Positions 26,701 through 38,573 are shown, counted from the stretch's first letter. The stretch: DNA of 64,000 nt from Actinomucor elegans (GCA_026027325.1 JAMSLZ010000010.1:1240001-1304000); one strand, 5' to 3'. Translations and numbers: made by a program. Notes: generated by a model not told the origin, from the letters alone.

Positions 26701-29700
26701 TAGAAGAAGTTATCCGCAAGGATACTGATTCCATTGTTGTTGGTGACAAGGACACTACCACTGTCGTCGATACCATCACTAAGGAAACTGGATCTGTCAC
26801 TGTTATCACTGGTGAGAAGGATACTACTACTGTCACTGAAGAAATCATTCGCAAGGATGACGATACTATCATTGTCGGTGACAAGGACACTACTACTATC
26901 GTAGAGGAGGTTATCTGCAAGGATACTGGTTCCGTTATTGTTGGTGACAAGGACACTACTACTGTTGTAGAAGAAGTCATCCGCAAGGATACTGGCTCCA
27001 TTGTTGTTGGTGACAAGGACACTACCACTGTCGTCGATACCATCACTAAGGAAACTGGATCTGTCACTGTTATCACTGGTGAGAAGGATACTACTACTGT
27101 CACTGAAGAAATCATTCGCAAGGATGACGATACTATCATTGTCGGTGACAAGGACACTACTACTATCGTAGAGGAGGTTATCTGCAAGGATACTGGTTCC
27201 GTTGTTGTTGGTGACAAGGACACTACCACTGTCGTCGATACCATCACTAAGGAAACTGGATCTGTCACTGTTATCACTGGTGAGAAGGATACCACTACTG
27301 TCACTGAGGAAATCATTCGCAAGGATGATGATACTATCATTGTTGGTGACAAGGACACTACTACTATCGTAGAGGAGGTTATCCGCAAGGATACTGGTTC
27401 CGTTGTTGTTGGTGACAAGGACACTACTACTGTTGTAGAAGAAGTCATCCGCAAGGATACTGATTCCATTGTTGTTGGTGACAAGGACACTACCACTGTC
27501 GTCGATACCATCACTAAGGAAACTGGATCTGTCACTGTTATCACTGGTGAGAAGGATACTACTACTGTCACTGAAGAAATCATTCGTAAGGATGACGATA
27601 CTATCATTGTTGGTGACAAGGACACTACTACTATCGTAGAAGAAGTTATTCACAAGGATACTGGTTCCGTTGTTGTTGATGACAAGGACACTACCACTGT
27701 CGTCGATACCATCACTAAGGAAACTGGATCTGTCACTGTTATCACTGGTGAGAAGGATACCACTACTGTCACTGAGGAAATCATTCGCAAGGATGATGAT
27801 ACTATCATTGTTGGTGACAAGGACACTACTACTATCGTAGAGGAGGTTATCCGCAAGGATACTGGTTCCGTTGTTGTTGGTGACAAGGACACTACTACTG
27901 TCGTAGAAGAAGTTATCTGCAAGGATACTGGTTCCGTTGTTGTTGGTGACAAGGACACTACCACTGTCGTCGATACCATCACTAAGGAAACTGGATCTGT
28001 CACTGTTATCACTGGTGAGAAGGATACCACTACTGTCACTGAAGAAATCATTCGCAAGGATGACGATACTATCATTGTCGGTGACAAGGACACTACTACT
28101 GTCGTAGAAGAAGTCATCCGCAAGGATACTGATTCCACTGTTGTTGGTGACAAGGACACTACCACTGTCGTCGATACCATCACTAAGGAAACTGGATCTG
28201 TCACTGTTATCACTGGTGAGAAGGATACTACTACTGTCACTGAAGAAATCATTCGCAAGGATGATGATACTATCATTGTCGGTGACAAGGACACTACTAC
28301 TATCGTAGAGGAGGTTATCCGCAAGGATACTGGTTCCGTTATTGTTGGTGACAAGGACACTACTACTGTTGTAGAAGAAGTCATCCGCAAGGATACTGGC
28401 TCCATTGTTGTTGGTGATAAGGACACTACCACTGTCGTCGATACCATCACTAAGGAAACTGGATCTGTCACTGTTATCACTGGTGAGAAGGATACCACTA
28501 CTGTCACTGAAGAAATCATTCGCAAGGATGACGATACTATCATTGTCGGTGACAAGGACACTACTACTATCGTAGAGGAGGTTATCTGCAAGGATACTGG
28601 TTCCATTGTTGTTGGTGACAAGGACACTACCACTGTCGTCGATACCATCACTAAAGAAACTGGATCTGTCACTGTTATCACTGGTGAGAAGGATACCACT
28701 ACTGTCACTGAGGAAATCATTCGCAAGGATGATGATACTATCATTGTTGGTGACAAGGACACTACTACTATCGTAGAGGAGGTTATCCGCAAGGATACTG
28801 GTTCCGTTGTTGTTGGTGACAAGGACACTACTACTGTCGTAGAAGAAGTTATCTGCAAGGATACTGGTTCCGTTGTTGTTGGTGACAAGGACACTACTAC
28901 TGTCGTCGATACCATCACTAAGGAAACTGGATCTGTCACTGTTATCACTGGTGAGAAGGATACTACTACTGTCACTGAAGAAATCATTCGCAAGGATGAT
29001 GATACTATCATTGTCGGTGACAAGGACACTACTACTGTCGTAGAAGAAGTCATCCGCAAGGATACTGATTCCACTGTTGTTGGTGACAAGGACACTACCA
29101 CTGTCGTCGATACCATCACTAAGGAAACTGGATCTGTCACTGTTATCACTGGTGAGAAGGATACTACTACTGTCACTGAAGAAATCATTCGCAAGGATGA
29201 TGATACTATCATTGTCGGTGACAAGGACACTACTACTATCGTAGAGGAGGTTATCCGCAAGGATACTGGTTCCGTTATTGTTGGTGACAAGGACACTACT
29301 ACTGTTGTAGAAGAAGTCATCCGCAAGGATACTGGCTCCATTGTTGTTGGTGATAAGGACGCTACCACTGTCGTCGATACCATCACTAAGGAAACTGGAT
29401 CTGTCACTGTTATCACTGGTGAGAAGGATACCACTACTGTCACTGAAGAAATCATTAGCAAGGATGACGATACTATCATTGTTGGTGACAAGGACACTAC
29501 TACTGTCGTAGAAGAAGTCATCCGCAAGGATACTGATTCCACTGTTGTTGGTGACAAGGACACTACCACTGTCGTCGATACCATCACTAAGGAAACTGGA
29601 TCTGTCACTGTTATCACTGGTGAGAAGGATACCACTACTGTCACTGAAGAAATCATTCGCAAGGATGACGATACTATCATTGTCGGTGACAAGGACACTA

Positions 29701-32700
29701 CTACTGTTGTAGAAGAAGTTATCCGCAAGGATACTGGTTCCGTTGTTGTTGGTGACAAGGACACTACTACTGTCGTAGAAGAAGTCATCCGCAAGGATAC
29801 TGGCTCCATTGTTGTTGGTGACAAGGACACTACCACTGTCGTCGATACCATCACTAAGGAAACTGGATCTGTCACTGTTATCACTGGTGAGAAGGATACC
29901 ACTACTGTCACTGAAGAAATCATTCGCAAGGATGACGATACTATCATTGTCGGTGACAAGGACACTACTACTATCGTAGAGGAGGTTATCTGCAAGGATA
30001 CTGGTTCCGTTGTTGTTGGTGACAAGGACACTACCACTGTCGTCGATACCATCACTAAGGAAACTGGATCTGTCACTGTTATCACTGGTGAGAAGGATAC
30101 CACTACTGTCACTGAGGAAATCATTCGCAAGGATGATGATACTATCATTGTTGGTGACAAGGACACTACTACTATCGTAGAGGAGGTTATCCGCAAGGAT
30201 ACTGGTTCCGTTGTTGTTGGTGACAAGGACACTACTACTGTTGTAGAAGAAGTCATCCGCAAGGATACTGATTCCATTGTTGTTGGTGACAAGGACACTA
30301 CCACTGTCGTCGATACCATCACTAAGGAAACTGGATCTGTCACTGTTATCACTGGTGAGAAGGATACTACTACTGTCACTGAAGAAATCATTCGTAAGGA
30401 TGACGATACTATCATTGTTGGTGACAAGGACACTACTACTATCGTAGAAGAAGTTATTCGCAAGGATACTGGTTCCGTTGTTGTTGATGACAAGGACACT
30501 ACCACTGTCGTCGATACCATCACTAAGGAAACTGGATCTGTCACTGTTATCACTGGTGAGAAGGATACCACTACTGTCACTGAAGAAATCATTCGCAAGG
30601 ATGACGATACTATCATTGTTGGTGACAAGGACACTACTACTGTCGTAGAAGAAGTCATCCGCAAGGATACTGATTCCACTGTTGTTGGTGACAAGGACAC
30701 TACCACTGTCGTCGATACCATCACTAAGGAAACTGGATCTGTCACTGTTATCACTGGTGAGAAGGATACCACTACTGTCACTGAAGAAATCATTCGCAAG
30801 GATGACGATACTATCATTGTCGGTGACAAGGACACTACTACTGTTGTAGAAGAAGTTATCCGCAAGGATACTGGTTCCGTTGTTGTTGGTGACAAGGACA
30901 CTACTACTGTCGTAGAAGAAGTCATCCGCAAGGATACTGGTTCCGTTGTTGTTGGTGACAAGGACACTACTACTGTCGTCGATACCATCACTAAGGAAAC
31001 TGGATCTGTCACTGTTATCACTGGTGAGAAGGATACCACTACTGTCACTGAGGAAATCATTCGCAAGGATGATGATACTATCATTGTTGGTGACAAGGAC
31101 ACTACTACTATCGTAGAGGAGGTTATCTGCAAGGATACTGGTTCCGTTATTGTTGGTGACAAGGACACTACTACTGTTGTAGAAGAAGTCATCCGCAAGG
31201 ATACTGATTCCATTGTTGTTGGTGACAAGGACACTACCACTGTCGTCGATACCATCACTAAAGAAACTGGATCTGTCACTGTTATCACTGGTGAGAAGGA
31301 TACTACTACTCTCACTGAGGAAATCATTCGCAAGGATGACGATACTATCATTGTTGGTGACAAGGACACTACTACTGTTGTAGAAGAAGTTATCCGCAAG
31401 GATACTGGTTCCGTTGTTGTTGGTGACAAGGACACTACTACTGTTGTAGAAGAAGTCATCCGCAAGGATACTGATTCCATTGTTGTTGGTGACAAGGACA
31501 CTACTACTGTCGTCGATACCATCACTAAGGAAACTGGATCTGTCACTGTTATCACTGGTGAGAAGGATACTACTACTGTCACTGAAGAAATCATTCGCAA
31601 GGATGATGATACTATCATTGTCGGTGACAAGGACACTACTACTATCGTAGAGGAGGTTATCTGCAAGGATACTGATTCCGTTATTGTTGGTGACAAGGAC
31701 ACTACTACTGTTGTAGAAGAAGTCATCCGCAAGGATACTGGCTCCATTGTTGTTGGTGACAAGGACACTACCACTGTCGTCGATACCATCACTAAGGAAA
31801 CTGGATCTGTCACTGTTATCACTGGTGAGAAGGATACTACTACTGTCACTGAGGAAATCATTCGCAAGGATGACGATACTATCATTGTTGGTGACAAGGA
31901 CACTACTACTGTTGTAGAAGAAGTCATCCGCAAGGATACTGGCTCCATTGTTGTTGGTGACAAGGACACTACCACTGTCGTCGATACCATCACTAAGGAA
32001 ACTGGATCTGTCACTGTTATCACTGGTGAGAAGGATACTACTACTGTCACTGAAGAAATCATTCGCAAGGATGACGATACTATCATTGTTGGTGACAAGG
32101 ACACTACTACTGTTGTAGAAGAAGTTATTCGCAAGGATACTGGTTCCGTTGTTGTTGGTGACAAGGACACTACCACTGTCGTCGATACCATCACTAAAGA
32201 AACTGGATCTGTCACTGTTATCACTGGTGAGAAGGATACTACTACTGTCACTGAGGAAATCATTCGCAAGGATGATGATACTATCATTGTTGGTGACAAG
32301 GACACTACTACTGTTGTAGAAGAAGTCATCCGCAAGGATACTGGCTCCATTGTTGTTGGTGACAAGGACACTACCACTGTCGTCGATACCATCACTAAGG
32401 AAACTGGATCTGTCACTGTTATCACTGGTGAGAAGGATACTACTACTGTCACTGAGGAAATCATTCGCAAGGATGACGATACTATCATTGTTGGTGACAA
32501 GGACACTACTACTGTTGTAGAAGAAGTCATCCGCAAGGATACTGGCTCCATTGTTGTTGGTGACAAGGACACTACCACTGTCGTCGATACCATCACTAAG
32601 GAAACTGGATCTGTCACTGTTATCACTGGTGAGAAGGATACTACTACTGTCACTGAGGAAATCATTCGCAAGGATGACGATACTATCATTGTTGGTGACA

Positions 32701-35700
32701 AGGACACTACTACTGTTGTAGAAGAAGTTATTCGCAAGGATACTGGTTCCGTTGTTGTTGGTGACAAGGACACTACCACTGTCGTCGATACCATCACTAA
32801 AGAAACTGGATCTGTCACTGTTATCACTGGTGAGAAGGATACTACTACTGTCACTGAGGAAATCATTCGCAAGGATGATGATACTATCATTGTTGGTGAC
32901 AAGGACACTACTACTATCGTAGAGGAGGTTATCCGCAAGGATACTGGTTCCGTTATTGTTGGTGACAAGGACACTACTACTGTTGTAGAAGAAGTCATCC
33001 GCAAGGATACTGGCTCCATTGTTGTTGGTGACAAGGACGCTACCACTGTCGTCGATACCATCACTAAGGAAACTGGATCTGTCACTGTTATCACTGGTGA
33101 GAAGGATACTACTACTGTCACTGAAGAAATCATTCGCAAGGATGACGATACTATCATTGTTGGTGACAAGGACACTACTACTGTCGTAGAAGAAGTTATC
33201 CGCAAGGATACTGATTCCATTGTTGTTGGTGACAAGGACACTACCACTGTCGTCGATACCATCACTAAAGAAACTGGATCTGTCACTGTTATCACTGGTG
33301 AGAAGGATACCACTACTGTCACTGAGGAAATCATTCGCAAGGATGATGATACTATCATTGTTGGTGACAAGGACACTACTACTATCGTAGAGGAGGTTAT
33401 CTGCAAGGATACTGGTTCCGTTATTGTTGGTGACAAGGACACTACTACTGTCGTAGAGGAGGTTATCTGCAAGGATACTGGTTCCATTGTTGTTGGTGAC
33501 AAGGACACTACCACTGTCGTCGATACCATCACTAAGGAAACTGGATCTGTCACTGTTATCACTGGTGAGAAGGATACCACTACTGTCACTGAGGAAATCA
33601 TTCGCAAGGATGACGATACTATCATTGTTGGTGACAAGGACACTACTACTATCGTAGAAGAAGTTATTCGCAAGGATACTGGTTCCGTTGTTGTTGATGA
33701 CAAGGACACTACCACTGTCGTCGATACCATCACTAAAGAAACTGGATCTGTCACTGTTATCACTGGTGAGAAGGATACCACTACTGTCACTGAAGAAATC
33801 ATTCGCAAGGATGACGATACTATCATTGTCGGTGACAAGGACACTACTACTGTTGTAGAAGAAGTTATCCGCAAGGATACTGGTTCCGTTGTTGTTGGTG
33901 ACAAGGACACTACTACTGTCGTAGAAGAAGTTATCTGCAAGGATACTGGTTCCGTTGTTGTTGGTGACAAGGACACTACCACTGTCGTCGATACCATCAC
34001 TAAGGAAACTGGATCTGTCACTGTTATCACTGGTGAGAAGGATACCACTACTGTCACTGAGGAAATCATTCGCAAGGATGATGATACTATCATTGTTGGT
34101 GACAAGGACACTACTACTATCGTAGAGGAGGTTATCCGCAAGGATACTGGCTCCATTGTTGTTGGTGATAAGGACACTACCACTGTCGTCGATACCATCA
34201 CTAAGGAAACTGGATCTGTCACTGTTATCACTGGTGAGAAGGATACTACTACTGTCACTGAAGAAATCATTCGCAAGGATGATGATACTATCATTGTCGG
34301 TGACAAGGACACTACTACTATCGTAGAGGAGGTTATCTGCAAGGATACTGATTCCGTTATTGTTGGTGACAAGGACACTACTACTGTTGTAGAAGAAGTC
34401 ATCCGCAAGGATACTGGCTCCATTGTTGTTGGTGACAAGGACACTACCACTGTCGTCGATACCATCACTAAGGAAACTGGATCTGTCACTGTTATCACTG
34501 GTGAGAAGGATACCACTACTGTCACTGAGGAAATCATTCGCAAGGATGATGATACTATCATTGTTGGTGACAAGGACACTATTACTGTTGTAGAAGAAGT
34601 TATCTGCAAGGATACTGGTTCCGTTGTTGTTGGTGACAAGGATACTACCACTGTCATCGATACCATCACTAAGGAAACTGAATCTCTTACTATCGGTTTT
34701 GTTGATCGTGACAACAAACCTTGTGTTATTGACCGTGGCAACACTGTTATTGTTGATGCTTCTGGCTCTCGACCATCAACACGCCCTACTGGTATCTTTG
34801 TAACTGAAGATGTTAATACCAAGACTATCGTTGCTAATGATGGTAGAACTACTATTATTTCTGATGTTGTTGGTGATGTTGGCGTTGATCATGGAGAATT
34901 AGTTACTGGCGTTAATACTGTTCCCGTTTCGAAGGATACCTATTTGTGTAAGTTTTGGTTGACTAACCAGTTAATTCTGAATATTGGTACTAATGTATTT
35001 TTTCTGATATTATAGATATTACTGAAGTATGCTCTAATTATGAAGATGTTACCGAATGTGCTTATGATTGGTTTGCTCGCTTTATTGAGAAGGTTACTGC
35101 CATGATTGAAATTGGGGATTGTGTTGAAGACGTCAATGCTGCTATTGCTGAAGAAGAAACTAAATTACAAGTCATTCTTGACCAGTCTGAGCACAAGTTA
35201 CTTGGTTCCCCTACCTCAGCTATCTCAACCAATTCTCATGAATGGGGTTACTTCTACTACAAACTTCAAGGCTCTATTAAAACTCAAGTTTCTTTAATCA
35301 AGGACTCTGTTGCCGAATGCTACAATGACGACAATGATTCTACTGTTCACAAGATTGATCTTCACTCTGCAAAAGACGAGTTTAAAAAGTCCTTGTCTAC
35401 TCAACTTGCAAAAGCAAAGGTTCAAGTGTTCGAGTCTTCTAAGGTTAGCGTTCCAAAGATGGAAGTTGGTCAAGTAACTGGTGGATCAGAAATCGTCTAT
35501 GAGGTTACGAAGCCTCGTGTAGAAATCTGTTACGGTGAAGTTGTATATCAATCGGTCGATCAAGCTCAAAAGGAAACTGAAAAGGCTCTATCTTATGCTG
35601 TTATTGAGACTCAAAATAAGCTTTCTTCTTGGTATAATGTCTTCTTTGGTAGAATCAAGGCTATCAAATTTAGCCCCTCTGATAACGGTGCTCAATACAA

Positions 35701-36925
35701 GAAGGAAGTCGAAAATGTTATTAGCAGTTCTCTTGAAGAAGCTGCTTTGATCATTAAGGAAGCCAAGTCTTCGTTTGAATTCAAGTATACTGTTTCTGCT
35801 AATTGCCCTTCTGAAGTTGATTTTACTGTTAAGAATTCCCAAAAGCAAGCTTTAGAATCTTTGGATAGCATCTATACCATTGTCACCGAGCAAACATCTG
35901 TTATTCAAGAGGTTGTTTCTACAACGGATTTCCCACTGATTCAGGAAAAGATTTCTATCATTGAAGAACAATCAAGACGTAAAACCCAAGCTGCTCTTGA
36001 AGCTACTCCTCAAACTGCTATTTCCGCTGGATTCGAAGGAAAGACTGTAACCTGGGTTGAAACTGCTAGCGTTCCCTCTTCTTTCAAGGATGTTAAAGTC
36101 TTTGCTTTTGATTTAGTTGATACTGTTGTCAACTACCGTGCTTCTATTTCCAAGGCTTGGTATAAGATTGTCAAGCAGAAGAAGAACGCTTGTACTCTTT
36201 CATCCATCAATGTTGAAGGATTGATTGTTCGTTGGTACTACCTTTATCTTGAATACCGTATGAAGGCTAAACATACTGAAATGGATATCTCTATTCTCCT
36301 TACCACTTTGAAATTGGTTTTGATTGAGTACTCTATTTCGAACTCTTTCGAAGATTCTGAATTGAAGACTCTTTGCTCTGCTTGGCTCAGCCTTGAATTG
36401 TTCGATGACGCCTCTGCTAGCATTCGCAAGATCAAACAGCTTGATGGTGTCTATGCTGTCGCCATCTCTCATGCCTTTACAATCCGTACTATGATGGATC
36501 TTGCTCGCAGCGGTTGTCTTTGCTGGCACGCCCAATTTACAGCTGATATGTTTGCTGCTTGTACTATTAACAATGGCACCAGCCCTGATGTCACAGTTGT
36601 TTCCAATACCGCTATGCTTCTTGGTTTGAACAAGGCTAGTGAACTTGCTGTCGTCTCATCTAATCCTATGATTCTTGAAGCTGCTAAGTCTTATGGTTCT
36701 AAGACTGTTTCTCTTAATCGCTTCTCATCAGCTCATGAAACCAAGCATTCCTTTGATATTGAATTCGACGGTCTTGATATTTTTGCTGAAAGCTTCCAAA
36801 CTTTCTTTGAAACCAAGGTTATCACTACCAAAGTAGAAGTGCCTGTTTCTCGTTCTTGGTTTCAACGTGTAATTTCAACTGTTACCGAAACAGCTGAAAC
36901 CGTTAGTCATGCCATTGTTGGTTAA
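14710..36925 (+). CDS. Giant Gellin-like protein: ten beta-trefoils, 180-unit tandem array, degenerate HAD domain
   Basis: Eleven exons: 14710-14929, 15064-15405, 15456-16211, 16271-16507, 16557-16790, 16849-17367, 17431-17727, 17785-20220, 20276-20791, 20857-34947 and 35016-36925. They sum to 21,558 nt, giving 7,185 aa plus stop with no frame break. All ten introns are phase 1. Ten related beta-trefoils fill residues 8-1930. Helical Trp-containing modules follow, then 180 repeat units (residues 2437-6447), more helical modules, and a HAD-like end that ends VSHAIVG. No signal peptide is present, so it is probably cytosolic. Ten related beta-trefoil (Gll) domains define the Gellins, Mucoromycota proteins that gel the protoplasm when a hypha is wounded. 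The function here is inferred from that match. I do not recall whether known Gellins have this array or the HAD-like end. It is not a ricin-type toxin: no N-glycosidase chain is present. Confidence 0.88.
14731..21085 (+). other. ten beta-trefoil (Gll / ricin-B-like) domains
   Basis: Approximate spans: 14731-15320, 15520-15990, 16009-16505, 16590-17060, 17190-17760, 17815-18260, 18402-18905, 19425-19880, 20025-20490 and 20590-21085. Each has the same plan. It opens with FPxGWFFIKS, then a hydrophobic LVLTV strand, then YxxQLWxYxxGxLxN. A hydrophobic LVLDxxGG strand follows, then QxWxLxxDGxI, and the domain closes with QxWxFxxPVFKK. Domains 4, 5 and 9 are the most divergent. An acidic linker (about 18960-19100, EEEYEEQ-like) and a Ser/Thr/Val-rich linker separate domains 7 and 8. 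QxW motifs are typical of ricin-B folds, but binding of sugar is not shown. Confidence 0.85.
21190..22607 (+). other. helical Trp-containing modules before the array
   Basis: Within the giant protein (residues about 1965-2436) amphipathic helices recur, each opened by an aromatic motif: ITWWRIVFIRRL, IRYWLKTLYGRISEA and VVSWFSNIVNDVAWV. Each is followed by a Lys/Glu-rich helical stretch of the form KxEIxxLIxxSxxEL. The same pattern resumes after the array. I do not recognise the family. Confidence 0.55.
22608..34640 (+). repeat. in-frame tandem array, 180 units of three types (A 66 bp, B 69 bp, C 66 bp)
   Basis: Unit A starts DTTTVVEEVI (22 aa), unit B DTTTVVDTITK (23 aa) and unit C DTTTVTEEII (22 aa). 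I count 78 A, 51 B and 51 C. The sum of lengths (12,033 bp) predicts the array end at 34640 exactly, so the count is self-consistent. Order is always A(1-3)-B-C: 30 cycles with one A (the last incomplete), 18 with two and 4 with three. Cycle length is 201, 267 or 333 bp. A degenerate B unit at 34641-34709 ends the array. Units differ at few sites. Each looks like two beta strands joined by a KDTG or KETG turn, and the units are net acidic. Confidence 0.95.
34710..36080 (+). other. post-array linker and helical modules
   Basis: After the array comes a beta-rich linker (VIDRGNTVIVDASGSR) interrupted by the last intron (34948-35015). Helical modules of the same style as before the array follow: CAYDWFARFIEKVTAM, EWGYFYYKLQGSIKTQV and SSWYNVFFGRIKAI. 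The GRI motif and following KxEV helix echo the module near 21750. Confidence 0.55.
36085..36870 (+). other. C-terminal HAD-like (type II dehalogenase fold) domain, probably inactive
   Basis: VKVFAFDLVDTVVNY matches HAD motif I, with the nucleophile-position Asp encoded at 36110-36112 (residue 6915) and Thr four residues later. An insert of cap-like helices follows. YAVAISHAF fits motif II with its Ser. Where motif III needs Lys the sequence reads TINNGTSPDV, and the motif IV acids are missing (VVSSNPMILEAAKSYGS). Fold retained and catalysis lost is the likely state. Confidence 0.6.
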
Positions 36926-36960
36926 TAACAGATTATCATTATCTTTAAAACATAAATATA

Positions 36961-36966
36961 AATAAA
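36961..36966 (+). terminator. polyadenylation signal AATAAA of the giant gene
   Basis: AATAAA lies 36 bp after the stop codon at 36923-36925, in an A+T-rich 3' flank. Confidence 0.55.
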
Positions 36967-37437
36967 GTATACATATTCAATTAAATTTATGTTGTTGTGG
37001 GTGCTCAAATTGTAGATGAAGTCTGTTCGGTATGAAACAAAGCAATGTGAATAAATGATGATGAATATAGTTAGATGTGATATTGGAAAAATTTAGTATA
37101 TATAACAGCGATGAAAGTATTATATCTTGTAGGCAACATTAAACAGGTTGCAACGTATGATTTAAAACAATCGACCAATAAGAGCTCTATTGGCATGAGT
37201 ACTGGTACTGCTGCTCGGCATAAATTAGACAATAATGCAAATGATTCGAGTGTTCTTTTAGTTTTTAGAATAATTATTGGTTGTATTTCAGGTTATACCG
37301 TCTCAGTTGCATTTTTAGAGTCGTTTTTCATCGGAATAGTAATATCATGATATATCATTTTGCTATGAAGTCTATACAATTTAATTTATATTTATTAAAA
37401 AGAGACATTGCTTACATATACTTGATTGAATAACCAA
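36967..37437. other. intergenic spacer
   Basis: Convergent 3' flanks of the giant gene and the aldo-keto reductase. A 79-codon plus-strand frame at 37111-37350 has no recognisable features and is not called. Confidence 0.5.
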
Positions 37438-38519
37438 TTAATTGAATAAAGGCAAGTTAAAATTATAACTGTAAGGATCATTAAACCTCAAACCTTTTTC
37501 AAGAGATTGAATCTTCTTCATATCTTCATTATCCAGCGACCAAGAAAAGATATCAAGATTAGATTTGATACGGTTTTGGTTAGTGCTTTTTGGAATAACT
37601 GCGACCTTCTTCTCCGTGCTCCAGCGCAATAGAATCTGTCCAGCAGTCTTGGAATGTTTGGAAGCAATGTCCTTGATCACTTGGTTTTCAAGCAAAGGTG
37701 GCGTATTTTTACCATCCTCAGTTAAATCGACAAAAGAGGCAGGTCCGAAAGAAGAATAAGCTGTGACGTGGATTCCCTGAGATTGGACCCAAGAAACCAA
37801 ACGACTTTGTTGGAGGTAAGGATGTATTTCTACTTGTAAAACCGCGGGCTTGATTTTGGCGTAGGTCAGTAAGTCCAAAATAAGCTGAACGTTGAAGTTG
37901 GAAATACCAATGTTTCGAGATACACCAGCCTCGACCAGTTTTTCCATTTCACGCCAGCATTCATGCATAGGGGAAGCTTCAAATTCTATTTCATCTTTAT
38001 TTGGTTGATACCATCCAGCAGGATATACTCGCTTGATATCAACATGCTTTAAAGGAACAGGGACTATGTTATCGAAAATATAAGAAACAAAATAATAACA
38101 ATCCCAATTTTACTCACAGTGGATTAAATACAAATCAATATACTCCAGTCCAAGGTCTTTCAGTTGTTTGTCGAAAGCACCACGAAGTCTGTCCTTACTG
38201 TGATAGGTGTTCCAAAGTTTTGTTACAACTAGAATTTGGATTGATGCATCAAAAACATGAATTTATCTTCCGCTACATCCAACTTACCGAAAATGTCCTC
38301 TCTAGTAACAATACCTTCTTTGATGGCTCTACCAATACCACGGCCAACTTCCACTTCATTACCATAATCAGCAGCGCCATCAATCAAACGATATCCAGTC
38401 TTGATAGCATTGTAAATAGTGTTCTCGGCGTCTTCAGGGGAGACCTTCCAACATCCAAACCCAACAAGAGGCATTTTATCATTAGTGCGATTCAAAGTAA
38501 CGTAGGTTTCTGTGGTCAT
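37438..38519 (-). CDS. Aldo-keto reductase, D-xylose reductase type
   Basis: NAD(P)H-dependent carbonyl reductase of the AKR superfamily. Three exons: [20 protein letters not shown] to REDIF, then [12 protein letters not shown] to YLIH, then [19 protein letters not shown] to the end NFNLPLFN. The catalytic tetrad is complete: Asp and Tyr in DGAADYGNE, Lys in TKLWN and His in YLIHFP. The nucleotide-binding segment [13 protein letters not shown] is present. HFPVPLK and YPAGWY resemble fungal xylose reductases, but other AKR substrates (glycerol, aldoses) are possible. The introns use GTAAGT and GTGAGT donors. It is convergent with the giant gene. Confidence 0.9.
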
Positions 38520-38573
38520 TTCTTTTGTGTTTTCCTGTTAAAAAAGTAACTAAAACAGAAACAAAGGTCGCTG

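Noticed and set aside
22608..34640. Array as bacterial adhesin, contaminant or CRISPR
   Set aside because: It is in frame with spliced fungal exons on both sides, the units are coding and touch directly, and there are no spacers.
22526..34822. Minus-strand open frames of 1,699, 1,691 and 2,390 codons across the array
   Set aside because: They are by-products of a 3-periodic repeat whose antisense frames happen to lack stops. The plus frame continues conserved domains on both sides and has correct splice sites; the antisense frames start and end at arbitrary places.
37111..37350. 79-codon plus-strand frame after the giant gene
   Set aside because: No family features, A+T-rich composition and position in a convergent 3' region.
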